Assembly (NCBI RefSeq): GCF_000526715.1
Contig: NZ_JAGP01000001.1
Location: 1,426,001-1,490,000 of the forward strand
Reading direction: 5' to 3'
Length of the DNA stretch: 64,000 nucleotides
Source: Hydrogenovibrio kuenenii DSM 12350
Lineage (GTDB): Bacteria; Pseudomonadota; Gammaproteobacteria; Thiomicrospirales; Thiomicrospiraceae
Part shown: in pieces, positions 8,670-17,513 of the stretch
Layout of the letters: every line of letters begins with the position of its first letter
Position numbering within the stretch: the stretch's first letter is position 1
Program-made: the position numbers and the translations under genes
The notes under the pieces: model-generated
The model's database searches: none
The model's input: the letters and a program-made list of their open reading frames with translations, nothing else
What the model was told of the DNA's origin: nothing

Positions 8670-10517
8670 CTATCGAATTGCGCCGATTAAGGTGTCAAAC
8701 ATCGTTTTTGACGCTTGGATAATTTGTGCTGAGGCTTGATAAGCCTGCTGGAATTTCACCAAATTAGAGGCTTCTTCATCCAAATTTACGCCAGATAAGC
8801 TTTCACGTCGATCCGAGATTTGTTTTAACACATTAGTTTGTGCTATAGATTGCGACTGTGATGCCTGAACATAGTTACCTATATGGGTTGCCATTAAAGA
8901 ATAACCTCCCAAAATAGTTTGATCAGCTTTTCCATTAGCATCATTTAAAAGCAGTTTCTTATCTGATAAGTTCGCCAAATTGGCAATATTGGTATTGTCA
9001 CCAATTGCAGCTGCTGCTGGTACTTCATCACCAAGGTTACCATCGTTATTGGTATCTATTGGGCTTTGTCCTCTAGTGGCTAACTTATTTGTATCATTAA
9101 TCACTGTTTGAAAATTATCAACGATTGCTTGTTGCGGCTGAACCAAAAAAGAATCGCCCGTTTGCACGGTTCCAGCACCGACAGCACTAAAGTCAAAATT
9201 CAACCCATCAACTTCTCCAGAACCTCCTGAAGGAACAGTACCTAAAACTGTTGAAGGGTTTGCACGATCATAAACATCAAAATTACCACCCGAGTTAACT
9301 TTAATGACATATTCTCTTGCTTTTAAATCACCGATTGATTGATTCGCTTTATTTAAAATCGCTTCTTTGTCAGCCATTGTTGAGGGCTGCGTTGCAGGAG
9401 TATAAGGTGGTGAACCATTGTAACCAGTCATGGTTGCTATATTAGGTGAAAAAGAGACCTTAATATTTGTTCCATCTTCAGCACCTGGAATGCTTGCATT
9501 CTTTGAGCTCGCATCAGCTGTCGTTGACATAGGTTGGAAAATGTTTCCACCCGCATCACCGTTATTATCATAACCTTGATAATGTTGCCAGTTAACGCCT
9601 GCGACCAAACCATTAAGCGTCAACCCTAATTCACTAGTGGTTTTATCAAGCATATTTTTACGGAAATTAAGCACAGCACCTAACTGGCCTTGCTGAATTT
9701 GGTCAGAAATCATGGTCTTCTGACCACTAATATCCATATACACTTCTGTACGATTTTCATCGGTAAACTCGGATTTATCAGCTTTCAAATGATTCACCGT
9801 GTTACTCGACACTAAAGGGTATTTTCCATTACCTGTGTAAACAACCATCTCGCCGTCTGACTGCTTAAATGTTTTTATATCCATATACTTACTCAACTCC
9901 ATGATAGCTTGATCACGTTGGTCTAGTAAGTCATTTGGCATCTGACCACCACTATTCGTAGCAATTGAAACTTGGTGATTGATTTGATAAATAGAGTCAA
10001 GCTGAGTATTGATCTTCTCTGTCAAACTGGTAATTTGATCATTAGCCTGATTTTTTGTGTCTGTCAATACAGTCGATAAATTACCCGCCATTGTTTGCAA
10101 ATTGTCTGCCTGGTTAATAACTTCCTGACGACTACTGGCACTTGTCGGGTTATTTGCAAGATCCTGAAAAGAGTTCAACATATTTTGTAAGAAAGTTTGC
10201 ACACCACCATCATTACTCGCCACAACACCTTCTACCTGCTGAGCAAGAGAAAGTTGCTCATCATAACGAGACTTCATGCTATTAGTGTTTACTAACTGAT
10301 TTTGAATATAACTGGCATAAATACGTTGAACAGATTGAACGGTTGAACCTCCACCAGTGTACCCTGCCGAAACCATGCCCGCTGAATTACTGACAATATC
10401 AGCTCTCTGACGGTTGTATCCATCTGTTGATACGTTGGCAACGTTGTTACTGGTAACTTCAATCGCTCTTTGAAACGCACTTGTCGCACTTGAACCGATA
10501 CTAAGTAAATCCGCCAT
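8670..10517 (-). CDS. flgK: Flagellar hook-filament junction protein FlgK (HAP1)
   Basis: First junction protein on the hook, exported by the flagellar type III system. The N-terminal rod/hook motif is present (LLSIGSSATSAFQRAIEVTSNNVANVSTDGYNRQ), as is the C-terminal helix SGVNLDEEASNLVKFQQAYQASAQIIQ. At 615 residues it is longer than the enterobacterial protein (about 547), with extra residues in the surface-exposed middle domain. It lies 20 bases after flgJ and 15 before flgL on the minus strand. Confidence 0.96.
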   Translation of the reverse strand: MADLLSIGSSATSAFQRAIEVTSNNVANVSTDGYNRQRADIVSNSAGMVSAGYTGGGSTVQSVQRIYASYIQNQLVNTNSMKSRYDEQLSLAQQVEGVVASNDGGVQTFLQNMLNSFQDLANNPTSASSRQEVINQADNLQTMAGNLSTVLTDTKNQANDQITSLTEKINTQLDSIYQINHQVSIATNSGGQMPNDLLDQRDQAIMELSKYMDIKTFKQSDGEMVVYTGNGKYPLVSSNTVNHLKADKSEFTDENRTEVYMDISGQKTMISDQIQQGQLGAVLNFRKNMLDKTTSELGLTLNGLVAGVNWQHYQGYDNNGDAGGNIFQPMSTTADASSKNASIPGAEDGTNIKVSFSPNIATMTGYNGSPPYTPATQPSTMADKEAILNKANQSIGDLKAREYVIKVNSGGNFDVYDRANPSTVLGTVPSGGSGEVDGLNFDFSAVGAGTVQTGDSFLVQPQQAIVDNFQTVINDTNKLATRGQSPIDTNNDGNLGDEVPAAAAIGDNTNIANLANLSDKKLLLNDANGKADQTILGGYSLMATHIGNYVQASQSQSIAQTNVLKQISDRRESLSGVNLDEEASNLVKFQQAYQASAQIIQASKTMFDTLIGAIR

Positions 10518-10537
10518 GATCTATTTCCTTTCTGGTC

Positions 10538-11017
10538 TTAATCAGCACTAACGTTATTTTTATTGCCTGGTCTTAATGCCAGATTATTAGCTGTCGTCAT
10601 TGTTTTGACAGCTTGGCCATCATTATTCCCTTGAACTCTAGAGGAAGCTTCTTGATGAAAATTCGCCTTAAGATTCGTTGGATGTAATGAAGGATTCTTA
10701 GGTGTTAGTTGCTTTACTATCATATCGGCCAATCCAAGGCTTCCTTTAGAAGAAAGATCCTGAGCCAACTGCTGGTTATACCAATCTTTATAAAAATCCA
10801 TTTGCTTACCATCAAGCCAGCCATTATCAAACTTAACTTTATTAGCTTCTTTCAATATTTGCGATAAAAACAGCGCTTCAAATTGCTGTGCAACAGGCTT
10901 TAGTGCCGCTTGCTGGTTTGTCTTCGCTTCTTGTTTCAGTTCATTCAAGTTATTTGGACTCGAATAAATCTGCTGATAAGCTTTCAAATCTGTAGAAGGT
11001 GCAATTAAATCTGACAT
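10538..11017 (-). CDS. flgJ: Short FlgJ: rod-binding domain only
   Basis: Rod-cap/scaffold protein. Only the N-terminal rod-binding domain is present: AQQFEALFLSQILKEANKVKF, then DFYKDWYNQQLAQDLSSKGSLGLADMIVKQL. The sequence ends after an Asn/Gln-rich low-complexity tail at residue 159. E. coli FlgJ (about 313 residues) also carries a C-terminal glucosaminidase; none is present here, and flgK follows 20 bases later, so this is a genuine short form rather than an obvious frameshift. In bacteria with short FlgJ a separate lytic transglycosylase usually opens the wall; the mltC-like gene downstream is a candidate. Confidence 0.92.
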   Translation of the reverse strand: MSDLIAPSTDLKAYQQIYSSPNNLNELKQEAKTNQQAALKPVAQQFEALFLSQILKEANKVKFDNGWLDGKQMDFYKDWYNQQLAQDLSSKGSLGLADMIVKQLTPKNPSLHPTNLKANFHQEASSRVQGNNDGQAVKTMTTANNLALRPGNKNNVSAD

Positions 11018-11043
11018 ACTGCTTTCCTCACAATTCTGGTAAA

Positions 11044-12144
11044 TTAAATGACCATCAAGTCAGCTTGTAATGCACCGGCTTGCTTCAAAGCTTCTAAAAT
11101 CGCTATAAGATCACCTGGTGCTGCGCCTACTTTATTCACCGCTTGAACAATATCATCCAACGTAACGCCTTTTGGAAACTTCATCATTTGATTTGTTCCC
11201 AAGTTTTGAATACTTAATTGTGATGACGGTGTCACTTGTGTTGTACCGCCAGCAAGGGCATTCGGTTGAGAAACTTTCGGCGCTTCAGATACTTTAACCA
11301 CCAAGTTACCGTGTGTGACTGCTGCTGCAGAAACTTTAACATCAGCACCAATCACCACTGTTCCTGTACGCGAATTAATAATGACACGAGCAGCTTCAAC
11401 ACCTGGTTTGACTTGAATATTCTCAATCATTGATAAAAATGCAACGCGTTGATTAGGCATTCTTGGCGCCATCACCTCAACAGAGTCACCATCTACCGCT
11501 GAAGCCGTACCTGGCCCCAACTTACTATTGATTGCATTGACCAGATTAGTCGCCGTTGTGAAATCAGAGTTTTTAAGATTCAATGTAATGGTATTGCCTA
11601 AGTCAAAACCGGTATTTACTGTCTTCTCAACCATCGCACCGTTTGGAATACGCCCAACACTTGGAATATTAATGGTAATTTTTGAACCGTCTGCACCAGT
11701 AGCATTTAAACCGCCAACAACCAAACTACCTTGTGCCAAGGCATAAACATTACCATCCACCCCTTTTAATGGCGTTAATAGAAGTGTTCCACCGCGAAGA
11801 CTTTTAGCATTCCCCAAAGAAGAAACAGTCACATCTATTTTTTGGCCCGATTTAGAAAAGGCTGGTAAATCTGCATGTACCGCAACGGCTGCAATATTTT
11901 TTGAGTTGGTTTTTGTACCCGAAGGTAAGTTAATACCAAATTTATTCAACATACTCATCAAGCTTTGATCTGCATAGGCAGTCTTATCACCTGTGCCATC
12001 TAAACCGACAACCAAGCCATAACCTATCAACTGGTTACTTCGCACACCAGCGATATTTGCCAAATCTTTGACTCGAGCTGCTTGTGCAAAGCTACTCCAA
12101 ATCATTAAAGCCGTCATAATAATGGCTATTTTTCTGGTTAACAT
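11044..12144 (-). CDS. flgI: Flagellar P-ring protein FlgI
   Basis: Forms the periplasmic peptidoglycan-associated P ring around the rod. A Sec signal peptide ([22 protein letters not shown]) precedes the conserved mature start [31 protein letters not shown]. The conserved C-terminal region, including [36 protein letters not shown], is intact. The 366 residues are normal. It is the first gene of flgIJKL and has its own sigma-54 element 51 bases upstream. A terminator separates it from flgH. Confidence 0.96.
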   Translation of the reverse strand: MLTRKIAIIMTALMIWSSFAQAARVKDLANIAGVRSNQLIGYGLVVGLDGTGDKTAYADQSLMSMLNKFGINLPSGTKTNSKNIAAVAVHADLPAFSKSGQKIDVTVSSLGNAKSLRGGTLLLTPLKGVDGNVYALAQGSLVVGGLNATGADGSKITINIPSVGRIPNGAMVEKTVNTGFDLGNTITLNLKNSDFTTATNLVNAINSKLGPGTASAVDGDSVEVMAPRMPNQRVAFLSMIENIQVKPGVEAARVIINSRTGTVVIGADVKVSAAAVTHGNLVVKVSEAPKVSQPNALAGGTTQVTPSSQLSIQNLGTNQMMKFPKGVTLDDIVQAVNKVGAAPGDLIAILEALKQAGALQADLMVI

Positions 12145-12194
12145 GGTCTAACTCCTGTTTTTCAAGGTTATATTCTTATATATAGAAGTTACAA

Positions 12195-12210
12195 AGCATC
12201 AGATATGCCA
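12195..12210 (-). promoter_or_regulatory. Sigma-54 promoter for flgIJKL
   Basis: Minus strand TGGCATATCTGATGCT shows the -24 TGGCA and a -12 ATGCT at the 16-base span. It lies 51 bases before the flgI ATG. Confidence 0.75.
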
Positions 12211-12236
12211 CAACACCATTTTTTTGCGAAAAAAAT

Positions 12237-12263
12237 TAAAGATATGTAATTAATTGCCGATAA
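12237..12263 (+). promoter_or_regulatory. Sigma-28-like promoter pointing antisense to flgH
   Basis: TAAA, 15 bases, then GCCGATAA: a full match to the FliA consensus halves with standard spacing, on the plus strand. No plus-strand gene follows. A transcript starting near 12270 would run through hairpins (12297-12313 and 12385-12416) toward the 3' end of flgH. A small or antisense RNA is possible; the motif is seen, its activity is not. Confidence 0.5.
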
Positions 12264-12289
12264 AGATATGTTTTTATTTTTTGAGAATA

Positions 12290-12313
12290 AAAAAATGGGG
12301 CGCAAAACGCCCC
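12290..12313 (-). terminator. Intrinsic terminator after flgH
   Basis: A six-base GGGGCG/CGCCCC stem with a five-base loop, followed on the minus strand by seven T. It ends the flgFGH transcript, in agreement with the separate sigma-54 promoter in front of flgI. The remainder of the 315-base gap holds the two promoter motifs and a repeat copy. Confidence 0.8.
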
Positions 12314-12379
12314 CAAAGACCAGAAAAAAACCGGTAGAAATTCTAGAGACCTATGTCTAGGCCATGAAAATATTTTTTA

Positions 12380-12416
12380 AAAATCTGTCAGGCTGGGGTT
12401 ACCCCCAACTAGACAG
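12380..12416 (+). repeat. Dispersed CCAG-N-CTGG repeat variant within a stem-loop
   Basis: AAATCTGTCAGGCTGGGGTT is a one-base core variant (GTCAG for GCCAG) of the dispersed repeat. Here it forms one arm of an imperfect hairpin with CCCCCAACTAGACAG (CTGTC pairs GACAG, TGGGG pairs CCCCA), just 3' of flgH. Confidence 0.55.
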
Positions 12417-12459
12417 TGAGACACTAACTAATTTAAAAGAATAAAATAATTGTTTCAGA

Positions 12460-13221
12460 TTAAAGTGGCCAATATTTATGCAACCACTGTGTCACCGCAC
12501 TTGGTTTAGTCATATCACCGGCTATTCCCGTATCTTTATAAATCAAACGCACATCAGCGACTTTAGTTGAATCAATGGTGTTATCAGGTCGAATATCTTG
12601 AGGGCGAATAATCCCTGCAAAACGAATCACTTCTTCACCATCGTGAATGGTTAACCATTTTTCACCACGAATGACCAAGTTACCATTTGGAATGACCTCT
12701 ACAACCGTTACCGCAATCGCCCCCGTTAAACTGGAGTTTTGCTTAACATCAGATTTACCGTTAAATGAGCCATCCGAACCATAACCAATACCGACACCAC
12801 TGCCGCCGCCCAATCCAGGAGGAGAGACTTTACTACCAAAAATAGTAGCACTACTTCCTGCTGTTGCTGAGCCGTTTAAGCCAAAATTTTGTTTATTGGT
12901 TTTGTTGTATTTAGCTTCATCTTTTTTCTTGGCATCAAACTTTTCGTCCAACTGAATAGTAATAATATCTCCGACTTTATGTGCTCGAGAATCGTCAAAC
13001 AGAGACATGCTATCCCCAGTTTGATAAAGTGAACCATTTGTCGGGATATTTTTAGTCGGAATATTCGTTGGAAAATTAGGTTCATAACTGAACTTATCCA
13101 TACGCTCTGGCGTAGCAGAACAGCCAGTCAAAACAGCTGGAACAACAGCCGCTGCAACAGCTAATTTTGCTAAGCTTTTTAAATTTATTTTTATTTTGTA
13201 TGTTTTTCTGGTCATATTCAT
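12460..13221 (-). CDS. flgH: Flagellar L-ring lipoprotein FlgH
   Basis: Outer-membrane L-ring subunit. The N-terminal signal ends in the lipobox LTGC (lipidated Cys34), followed by a Pro/Asn-rich linker. The core motifs are SLFDDSRAHKVGDIITIQLDE and the C-terminal NGNLVIRGEKWLTIHDGEEVIRFAGIIRPQDI. An AAGGAGG lies just before two nearby ATGs (13221 and 13215). The second has the better spacing, so two residues at the N-terminus are uncertain. It is the last gene of flgFGH and is followed by an intrinsic terminator. Confidence 0.95.
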   Translation of the reverse strand: MNMTRKTYKIKINLKSLAKLAVAAAVVPAVLTGCSATPERMDKFSYEPNFPTNIPTKNIPTNGSLYQTGDSMSLFDDSRAHKVGDIITIQLDEKFDAKKKDEAKYNKTNKQNFGLNGSATAGSSATIFGSKVSPPGLGGGSGVGIGYGSDGSFNGKSDVKQNSSLTGAIAVTVVEVIPNGNLVIRGEKWLTIHDGEEVIRFAGIIRPQDIRPDNTIDSTKVADVRLIYKDTGIAGDMTKPSAVTQWLHKYWPL

Positions 13222-13257
13222 ACCCTCCTTTTTAGGAGATGAATTTTTTATTTAAAC

Positions 13258-14049
13258 TTAAACATTATTATTCAGGTACTTCATCATGCCGTCAGCCGCG
13301 CTCACAACCTTAGAGTTCATCTCATAAGTACGTTGTGCTTCGATCATACTAACCAGCTGTTCAACCGTATTAACGTTTGACGCTTCTAAAGAACCTTGCA
13401 AAATACTTCCCGCTTCATCGGTTTCTGGGTTTTTATCTTGTGGCGTACCACTGGCAAGCGTCTCTTTATAGAAGTTTTGTCCTACAGATTCCAAACCGGC
13501 AGGGTTAATAAAAGTAGACAACTCAAGCTGTCCTAAAACCGTAGGTGCAATATTCCCAGGCTGTTTCCCTGATACTTGCCCATCACTAGAAATGGTCACC
13601 TCTGTGACGTTTTGAGGAATATTAATATTTGGGTCAATCAAATAACCTGACGATGTCACCAAGTCACCATTTTGGTTAACTTGCAAAGAACCATCTCGCG
13701 TATAAAGCACGTTACCGTTTTGATCTAACGCTCTCAAAAAACCTTTACCTTGAATCATGACATCCAATTGGTTATTGGTAATCATGGCGTTACCTTGGGT
13801 AAAAATCTTTTGAACGCCTATGGCCTTTGTTCCTGTACCTAACTGCAACCCAGATGGAAGCGTATTTTCTTCGTTCTGAGTGGCTTGCGCACCTGGTTGA
13901 CGAACATTTTGATACATCAAATCTTCAAATTCAGCACGCCCAGATTTAAATCCATAAGTATTAGCATTGGCAATATTGTTAGAAATAGCAGCTAACCGGA
14001 ATGATTGGCCTTCTAACCCTGTTTTGGCTACGTAAAGTGCTCTTTCCAT
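13258..14049 (-). CDS. flgG: Flagellar distal rod protein FlgG
   Basis: Main distal rod subunit. MERALYVAKTGLEGQSFRLAAISNNIANANTYGFKSGRAEFEDLMYQ matches the conserved FlgG start, including the short rod-specific insertion region (about residues 45-65). The C-terminus, EASNVNTVEQLVSMIEAQRTYEMNSKVVSAADGMMKYLNN, is diagnostic. Length is 263 residues. It sits 15 bases after flgF and 36 before flgH on the minus strand. Confidence 0.97.
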   Translation of the reverse strand: MERALYVAKTGLEGQSFRLAAISNNIANANTYGFKSGRAEFEDLMYQNVRQPGAQATQNEENTLPSGLQLGTGTKAIGVQKIFTQGNAMITNNQLDVMIQGKGFLRALDQNGNVLYTRDGSLQVNQNGDLVTSSGYLIDPNINIPQNVTEVTISSDGQVSGKQPGNIAPTVLGQLELSTFINPAGLESVGQNFYKETLASGTPQDKNPETDEAGSILQGSLEASNVNTVEQLVSMIEAQRTYEMNSKVVSAADGMMKYLNNNV

Positions 14050-14064
14050 TGTTTTCTCCTATTT

Positions 14065-14802
14065 CTAGTTCAAGCTCAACAAGCTATCAGATTTTTGAGC
14101 GTGTGCTTTTGAGGTGCTCATCATTTTGATTTGCATTTCGTATTTTCTAGATAATTCGATCATATTTGTTAGCGCTTCGACCGTATTAACGTTACTAGAC
14201 TCAAGCGCACCACTAGTCACTTTGATATTTGCTTGATCTAAATTCGCACCCGTATTACGGACATAGCCATCCAAGCCTTTTTGCAAGTTTTTAATGTCCG
14301 GTTCCACCAACCTCAATTGGTCTAAAGTGACCATGATGTTAGTTTTTGAATCAGCCGGTAAAAATGAAATCGTACCATCTGAACCTATAGCAACTGACTT
14401 GGCCGGTGGAATATTGACAGGTGATCCTCCCTCATTAAGGATAGGATCACCTTTGGTATCAACTAAATCACCTTGAGGCGTAATATGCAGCGAAGCAGAG
14501 CGAGTTAACGCTTCGGAACCATCAGGAGCTCGAACAGCAAAAAAACCATTCTCTTTTGTCACTACATCAAGATCACGACCTGTAACCTTAATAGGACCAG
14601 GAGTAAAGTCTGTACCTGAACGTTCATCCAGAGCATAAGCTCTTGAATTCCAACCAGGGCCTTCAACATGCATTGCACGAAATTCGTTGAAATCTTGTTT
14701 GAACCCATCTGTATTGGCGTTAGCCAGATTGTTTGCGTTGTTGGCTTGTGAAAGAGCTACCTCTTTCGCACCACTCATCGCAATATATAACATACGGTCC
14801 AT
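14065..14802 (-). CDS. flgF: Flagellar proximal rod protein FlgF
   Basis: Proximal rod subunit (245 residues). It has the rod/hook N-terminal motif MLYIAMSGAKEVALSQANNANNLANANTDGFKQDF and the C-terminal ALESSNVNTVEALTNMIELSRKYEMQIKMMSTSK. The start at 14802 gives a normal-length protein. It is the first gene of flgFGH. A sigma-54 element lies about 185 bases upstream, and a terminator separates it from flgE. Confidence 0.95.
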   Translation of the reverse strand: MDRMLYIAMSGAKEVALSQANNANNLANANTDGFKQDFNEFRAMHVEGPGWNSRAYALDERSGTDFTPGPIKVTGRDLDVVTKENGFFAVRAPDGSEALTRSASLHITPQGDLVDTKGDPILNEGGSPVNIPPAKSVAIGSDGTISFLPADSKTNIMVTLDQLRLVEPDIKNLQKGLDGYVRNTGANLDQANIKVTSGALESSNVNTVEALTNMIELSRKYEMQIKMMSTSKAHAQKSDSLLSLN

Positions 14803-14987
14803 CTGACAGTTCCTTGCATTTCTTATCTAGTCAAAAAAATTAGAACTAAGACCGGATCATTCTGACCTTGGTCTTAGCCTAAAGATGAAACACTTATAAA
14901 TTGACTCTAACGGTCTCGGTTTCATTTCCTTGTGTGTTAACGTTCTATTGCCAAAAAGCTGACGTCTTCTTTTAACAACTTAGTACT

Positions 14988-15003
14988 AGCATTCTGTATG
15001 CCA
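14988..15003 (-). promoter_or_regulatory. Sigma-54 promoter for flgFGH
   Basis: Minus strand TGGCATACAGAATGCT has the same TGGCA -24 box and ATGCT -12 box, with the same span, as the flgI promoter. The predicted leader to flgF is long (about 170 bases). Confidence 0.65.
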
Positions 15004-15023
15004 ACATTAGATAAAAAAACAAT

Positions 15024-15049
15024 TAAAGCTTTTAGAAAACGGCCGATAA
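15024..15049 (+). promoter_or_regulatory. Sigma-28-like promoter antisense to flgE
   Basis: TAAA, 14 bases, then GCCGATAA on the plus strand; flgM has the same 14-base spacing. No plus gene follows, but a strong bidirectional terminator lies at 15073-15101, so the predicted transcript would be only about 45 bases. Confidence 0.45.
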
Positions 15050-15072
15050 CTTGTTTAGCGGCAGAAGAAACA

Positions 15073-15101
15073 AAAAAGCCGGCAATTTTTGCCGGCTTTT
15101 T
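15073..15101. terminator. Bidirectional terminator between flgE and flgF
   Basis: AAAAAGCCGGCAA / TTGCCGGCTTTTT hairpin with A/T tracts on both sides. It lies 21 bases past the flgE stop on the minus strand and could also stop plus-strand transcription from the sigma-28-like motif. It and the two promoters are all that I see in this 320-base gap. Confidence 0.85.
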
Positions 15102-15122
15102 GCAGTCTTAATGTTTAATAAA

Positions 15123-16805
15123 TTATAGTTGAAGGATCTTTTGCATCAAGGTTTGTGATGTAGACAATACTTGAGCACTCGCCTGATAGGTTCTTTGCGT
15201 TTGAATCATCTTCACTAGCTCTCCCGCTGTATCCACGTTTGAGTATTCTAGAGAACCGGCATTTACTGTCCCAAAGCCGTTATTGTTTGCAGTTCCCACC
15301 TGAACGGTACCTGAACCAAACGACTCCGCATAAGTTTGTCCACCAAGCTTAGTCAATGCATTTTTATCGGTAAAGTTACCCAAAGCAACTTGCGCAACAG
15401 GTACTGCTCGCCCGTTTGAGTAGTTGGCTTCGATAACACCATCTAGACCCGTTTTTAGACCAACCAAATCACCGATTTTATAACCGTTTTGCGAAACCCC
15501 GCGCAAGTTGTTAGAACCAGAGAATTGTGTCATATCAGTAAAATCAACATTGATGTTTACAGCAGAGCTCGTAGGGTTTCCTAAAGGATCATTAGAACCC
15601 GTTAGAGGTGAATCAACTACCCAGTTTAATGATGCACTCTTATTGTTTGCGGTTGGCGTCCAATTTAAAGGTCCATTCGGAGTATTGGTCCCTACTGGAG
15701 CGTTCAAATTAGTTGTTGCATTAAGAGGGTTTGGCTGCAATACATTAATCAGATTACCATTTGTGTCAAAACGCAACTCAAAGACTTGCCCGTCCAACAG
15801 GTCACTACCACTCGTGTCAGGCACTTGATTACTTACAAGATTCCCTGTCGCAGGGTCAATACCCAATACATTACCAGCGTTGGTCGGATCACCCACATGC
15901 CCGCTTGTTATCCAGTTGCCGTTCGCATCTTGGTCTTCCATCGTATATTGTACAATCCAACTGGTATACTTGGTATCACCTGAACCTGTAGCGCCGACGG
16001 TGTAAGAACCATCACTATTTTTTGTCATATCAGAGTTTGCCACTGAAACAACATCTCGCTTATAGTAGTTTGCCGTTAAACGGTGCTCTCCACCTAGTGA
16101 GTCATAAACACTTTTCGTGGTAGAAAAATCTGGTGATCCGGAATAAGGGTCCTTAGAACCGCCAGCTACATTATTAAAATCAACCAAACGTTCAAGGTTT
16201 GTTCTCGGATTATTTGAACCCGTAGGATACCCCGATGTTCCAGTTCCCGTTGCTGTACCTACGCTGCCTCCGTTCTGATCAACACTATTGCTAGTATCAC
16301 CATTCAGGTTAACGTTATAGGTCATTTGATCGGTAGCTTTTGGCGTTTTATTAAGCTCGTTTAAGTTAATAGAATCCAAAGTTGTTTGAAACACAGGAGT
16401 TGTTTCAGTTGAAAGCGTTGTATTTAAAGCATACCCTTGCAACTTATTACCATTTTGATCTGTAATAAAACCATTCTGATCCAATTTAAATGAACCGTTT
16501 CGAGTGTAAATATTCGGATATTTACCCGTTTGGTCATCCAAAACAAAGAAGCCTTCACCATCAACAGCCATATCCAAATCTCTACCGGTACTGTTTAAGG
16601 TACCCTGTGTAAAGTCTTGTGTGATTTCATTAACACGTGCACCACTACCTGGCGAAGTTTGAGCACCAGTAAATAGATCAGCAAACTCAGCACGAGAGGA
16701 TTTAAACCCTACGGTTTCGGAGTTTGCCAGGTTGTTAGAAATAACTGACAAGCCAGTTGATGAAGCATTAATTCCACTTAATGCATTTAAATCATAAGAT
16801 GACAT
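15123..16805 (-). CDS. flgE: Flagellar hook protein FlgE
   Basis: Hook subunit. The start DLNALSGINASSTGLSVISNNLANSETVGFKSSRAEFADLF and the end SLEYSNVDTAGELVKMIQTQRTYQASAQVLSTSQTLMQKILQL are the conserved terminal D0 regions. DMAVDGEGFFVLDDQTG marks the FlgE/F/G central fold. At 560 residues it is much longer than E. coli FlgE (about 402), with Gly/Ser/Asn-rich variable domains at residues about 150-450. Long hook proteins of this kind are common in marine gammaproteobacteria. It is the last gene of flgBCDE. Confidence 0.96.
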   Translation of the reverse strand: MSSYDLNALSGINASSTGLSVISNNLANSETVGFKSSRAEFADLFTGAQTSPGSGARVNEITQDFTQGTLNSTGRDLDMAVDGEGFFVLDDQTGKYPNIYTRNGSFKLDQNGFITDQNGNKLQGYALNTTLSTETTPVFQTTLDSINLNELNKTPKATDQMTYNVNLNGDTSNSVDQNGGSVGTATGTGTSGYPTGSNNPRTNLERLVDFNNVAGGSKDPYSGSPDFSTTKSVYDSLGGEHRLTANYYKRDVVSVANSDMTKNSDGSYTVGATGSGDTKYTSWIVQYTMEDQDANGNWITSGHVGDPTNAGNVLGIDPATGNLVSNQVPDTSGSDLLDGQVFELRFDTNGNLINVLQPNPLNATTNLNAPVGTNTPNGPLNWTPTANNKSASLNWVVDSPLTGSNDPLGNPTSSAVNINVDFTDMTQFSGSNNLRGVSQNGYKIGDLVGLKTGLDGVIEANYSNGRAVPVAQVALGNFTDKNALTKLGGQTYAESFGSGTVQVGTANNNGFGTVNAGSLEYSNVDTAGELVKMIQTQRTYQASAQVLSTSQTLMQKILQL

Positions 16806-16819
16806 AATCCTACCCTCTC

Positions 16820-17503
16820 CTATTGACTAATTTCACGCACTGCATCCATAGAGACTTGTTCTCCGGTTGCAAGAGTCAGTTTCATCGTTCCATCATTAGC
16901 GATGGCTACGCTATTTACTTTAGTACCTACTACTGTGTTTATCTGCTTAATATCCCCATTAGAATCTGTTCCATAAGCAGTCAATTTATAAGTACCATCA
17001 CCAAGTGTCGTACCACTATCATCGGTTCCATTCCAATTCAAGGTTTTATCACCAGACAAATCCCCGACTGAAATGTTTTTGACAACACCACCATCATTAG
17101 AAATAACGACTTTTACATCTGTTAAATTTTGGCCTGCTTGTGGTGACAACCGGAACTGAGAATCCTGTCCCTGAGTAAAGGTCACATCTTGACCATTCGC
17201 TTGAACAGACTTACCAATAATTCCCGCAGCTTGTAATGTTTGCAACCCTTGAAAGCCCGTCACCATTGATTGCATTGACGTATTCAGGTTATTGGTTGAT
17301 TGCAATTGACTCATCTGAGTCAAATTAGTGACAAAATCTTTTGGATCAACCGGCTTATTCGGATCTTGATTCTGTAACTGCGTTGTTAGCAAACGCAAAA
17401 AATCTGCCTGCCCCATTTGCTTATTAGGCGCCGATGCAGACGGGTTAGATGCTTGCTGTAGCGCCTTAACATAGTCATTTGAAGTCGATGCTGAAACAGT
17501 CAT
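16820..17503 (-). CDS. flgD: Flagellar hook cap / assembly protein FlgD
   Basis: Hook-capping scaffold needed for FlgE polymerisation. MGQADFLRLLTTQLQNQDPNKPVDPKDFVTNLTQMSQLQS is the conserved N-terminal signature. A C-terminal Ig/Tudor-like half (LNWNGTDDSGTTLGDGTYKLTAYG) follows. Length is 227 residues. It lies 10 bases after flgC and 14 before flgE. Confidence 0.95.
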   Translation of the reverse strand: MTVSASTSNDYVKALQQASNPSASAPNKQMGQADFLRLLTTQLQNQDPNKPVDPKDFVTNLTQMSQLQSTNNLNTSMQSMVTGFQGLQTLQAAGIIGKSVQANGQDVTFTQGQDSQFRLSPQAGQNLTDVKVVISNDGGVVKNISVGDLSGDKTLNWNGTDDSGTTLGDGTYKLTAYGTDSNGDIKQINTVVGTKVNSVAIANDGTMKLTLATGEQVSMDAVREISQ

Positions 17504-17513
17504 AGCCTACTCC

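Noticed and set aside
10538-11017. flgJ truncated by a frameshift
   Set aside because: No downstream remnant of a glucosaminidase domain is found; flgK starts 20 bases later, so it is the natural short form.
12297-12313. The flgH terminator as a CRISPR-like or REP element
   Set aside because: A single short G-C hairpin with a T run on the minus strand is adequately explained as an intrinsic terminator.
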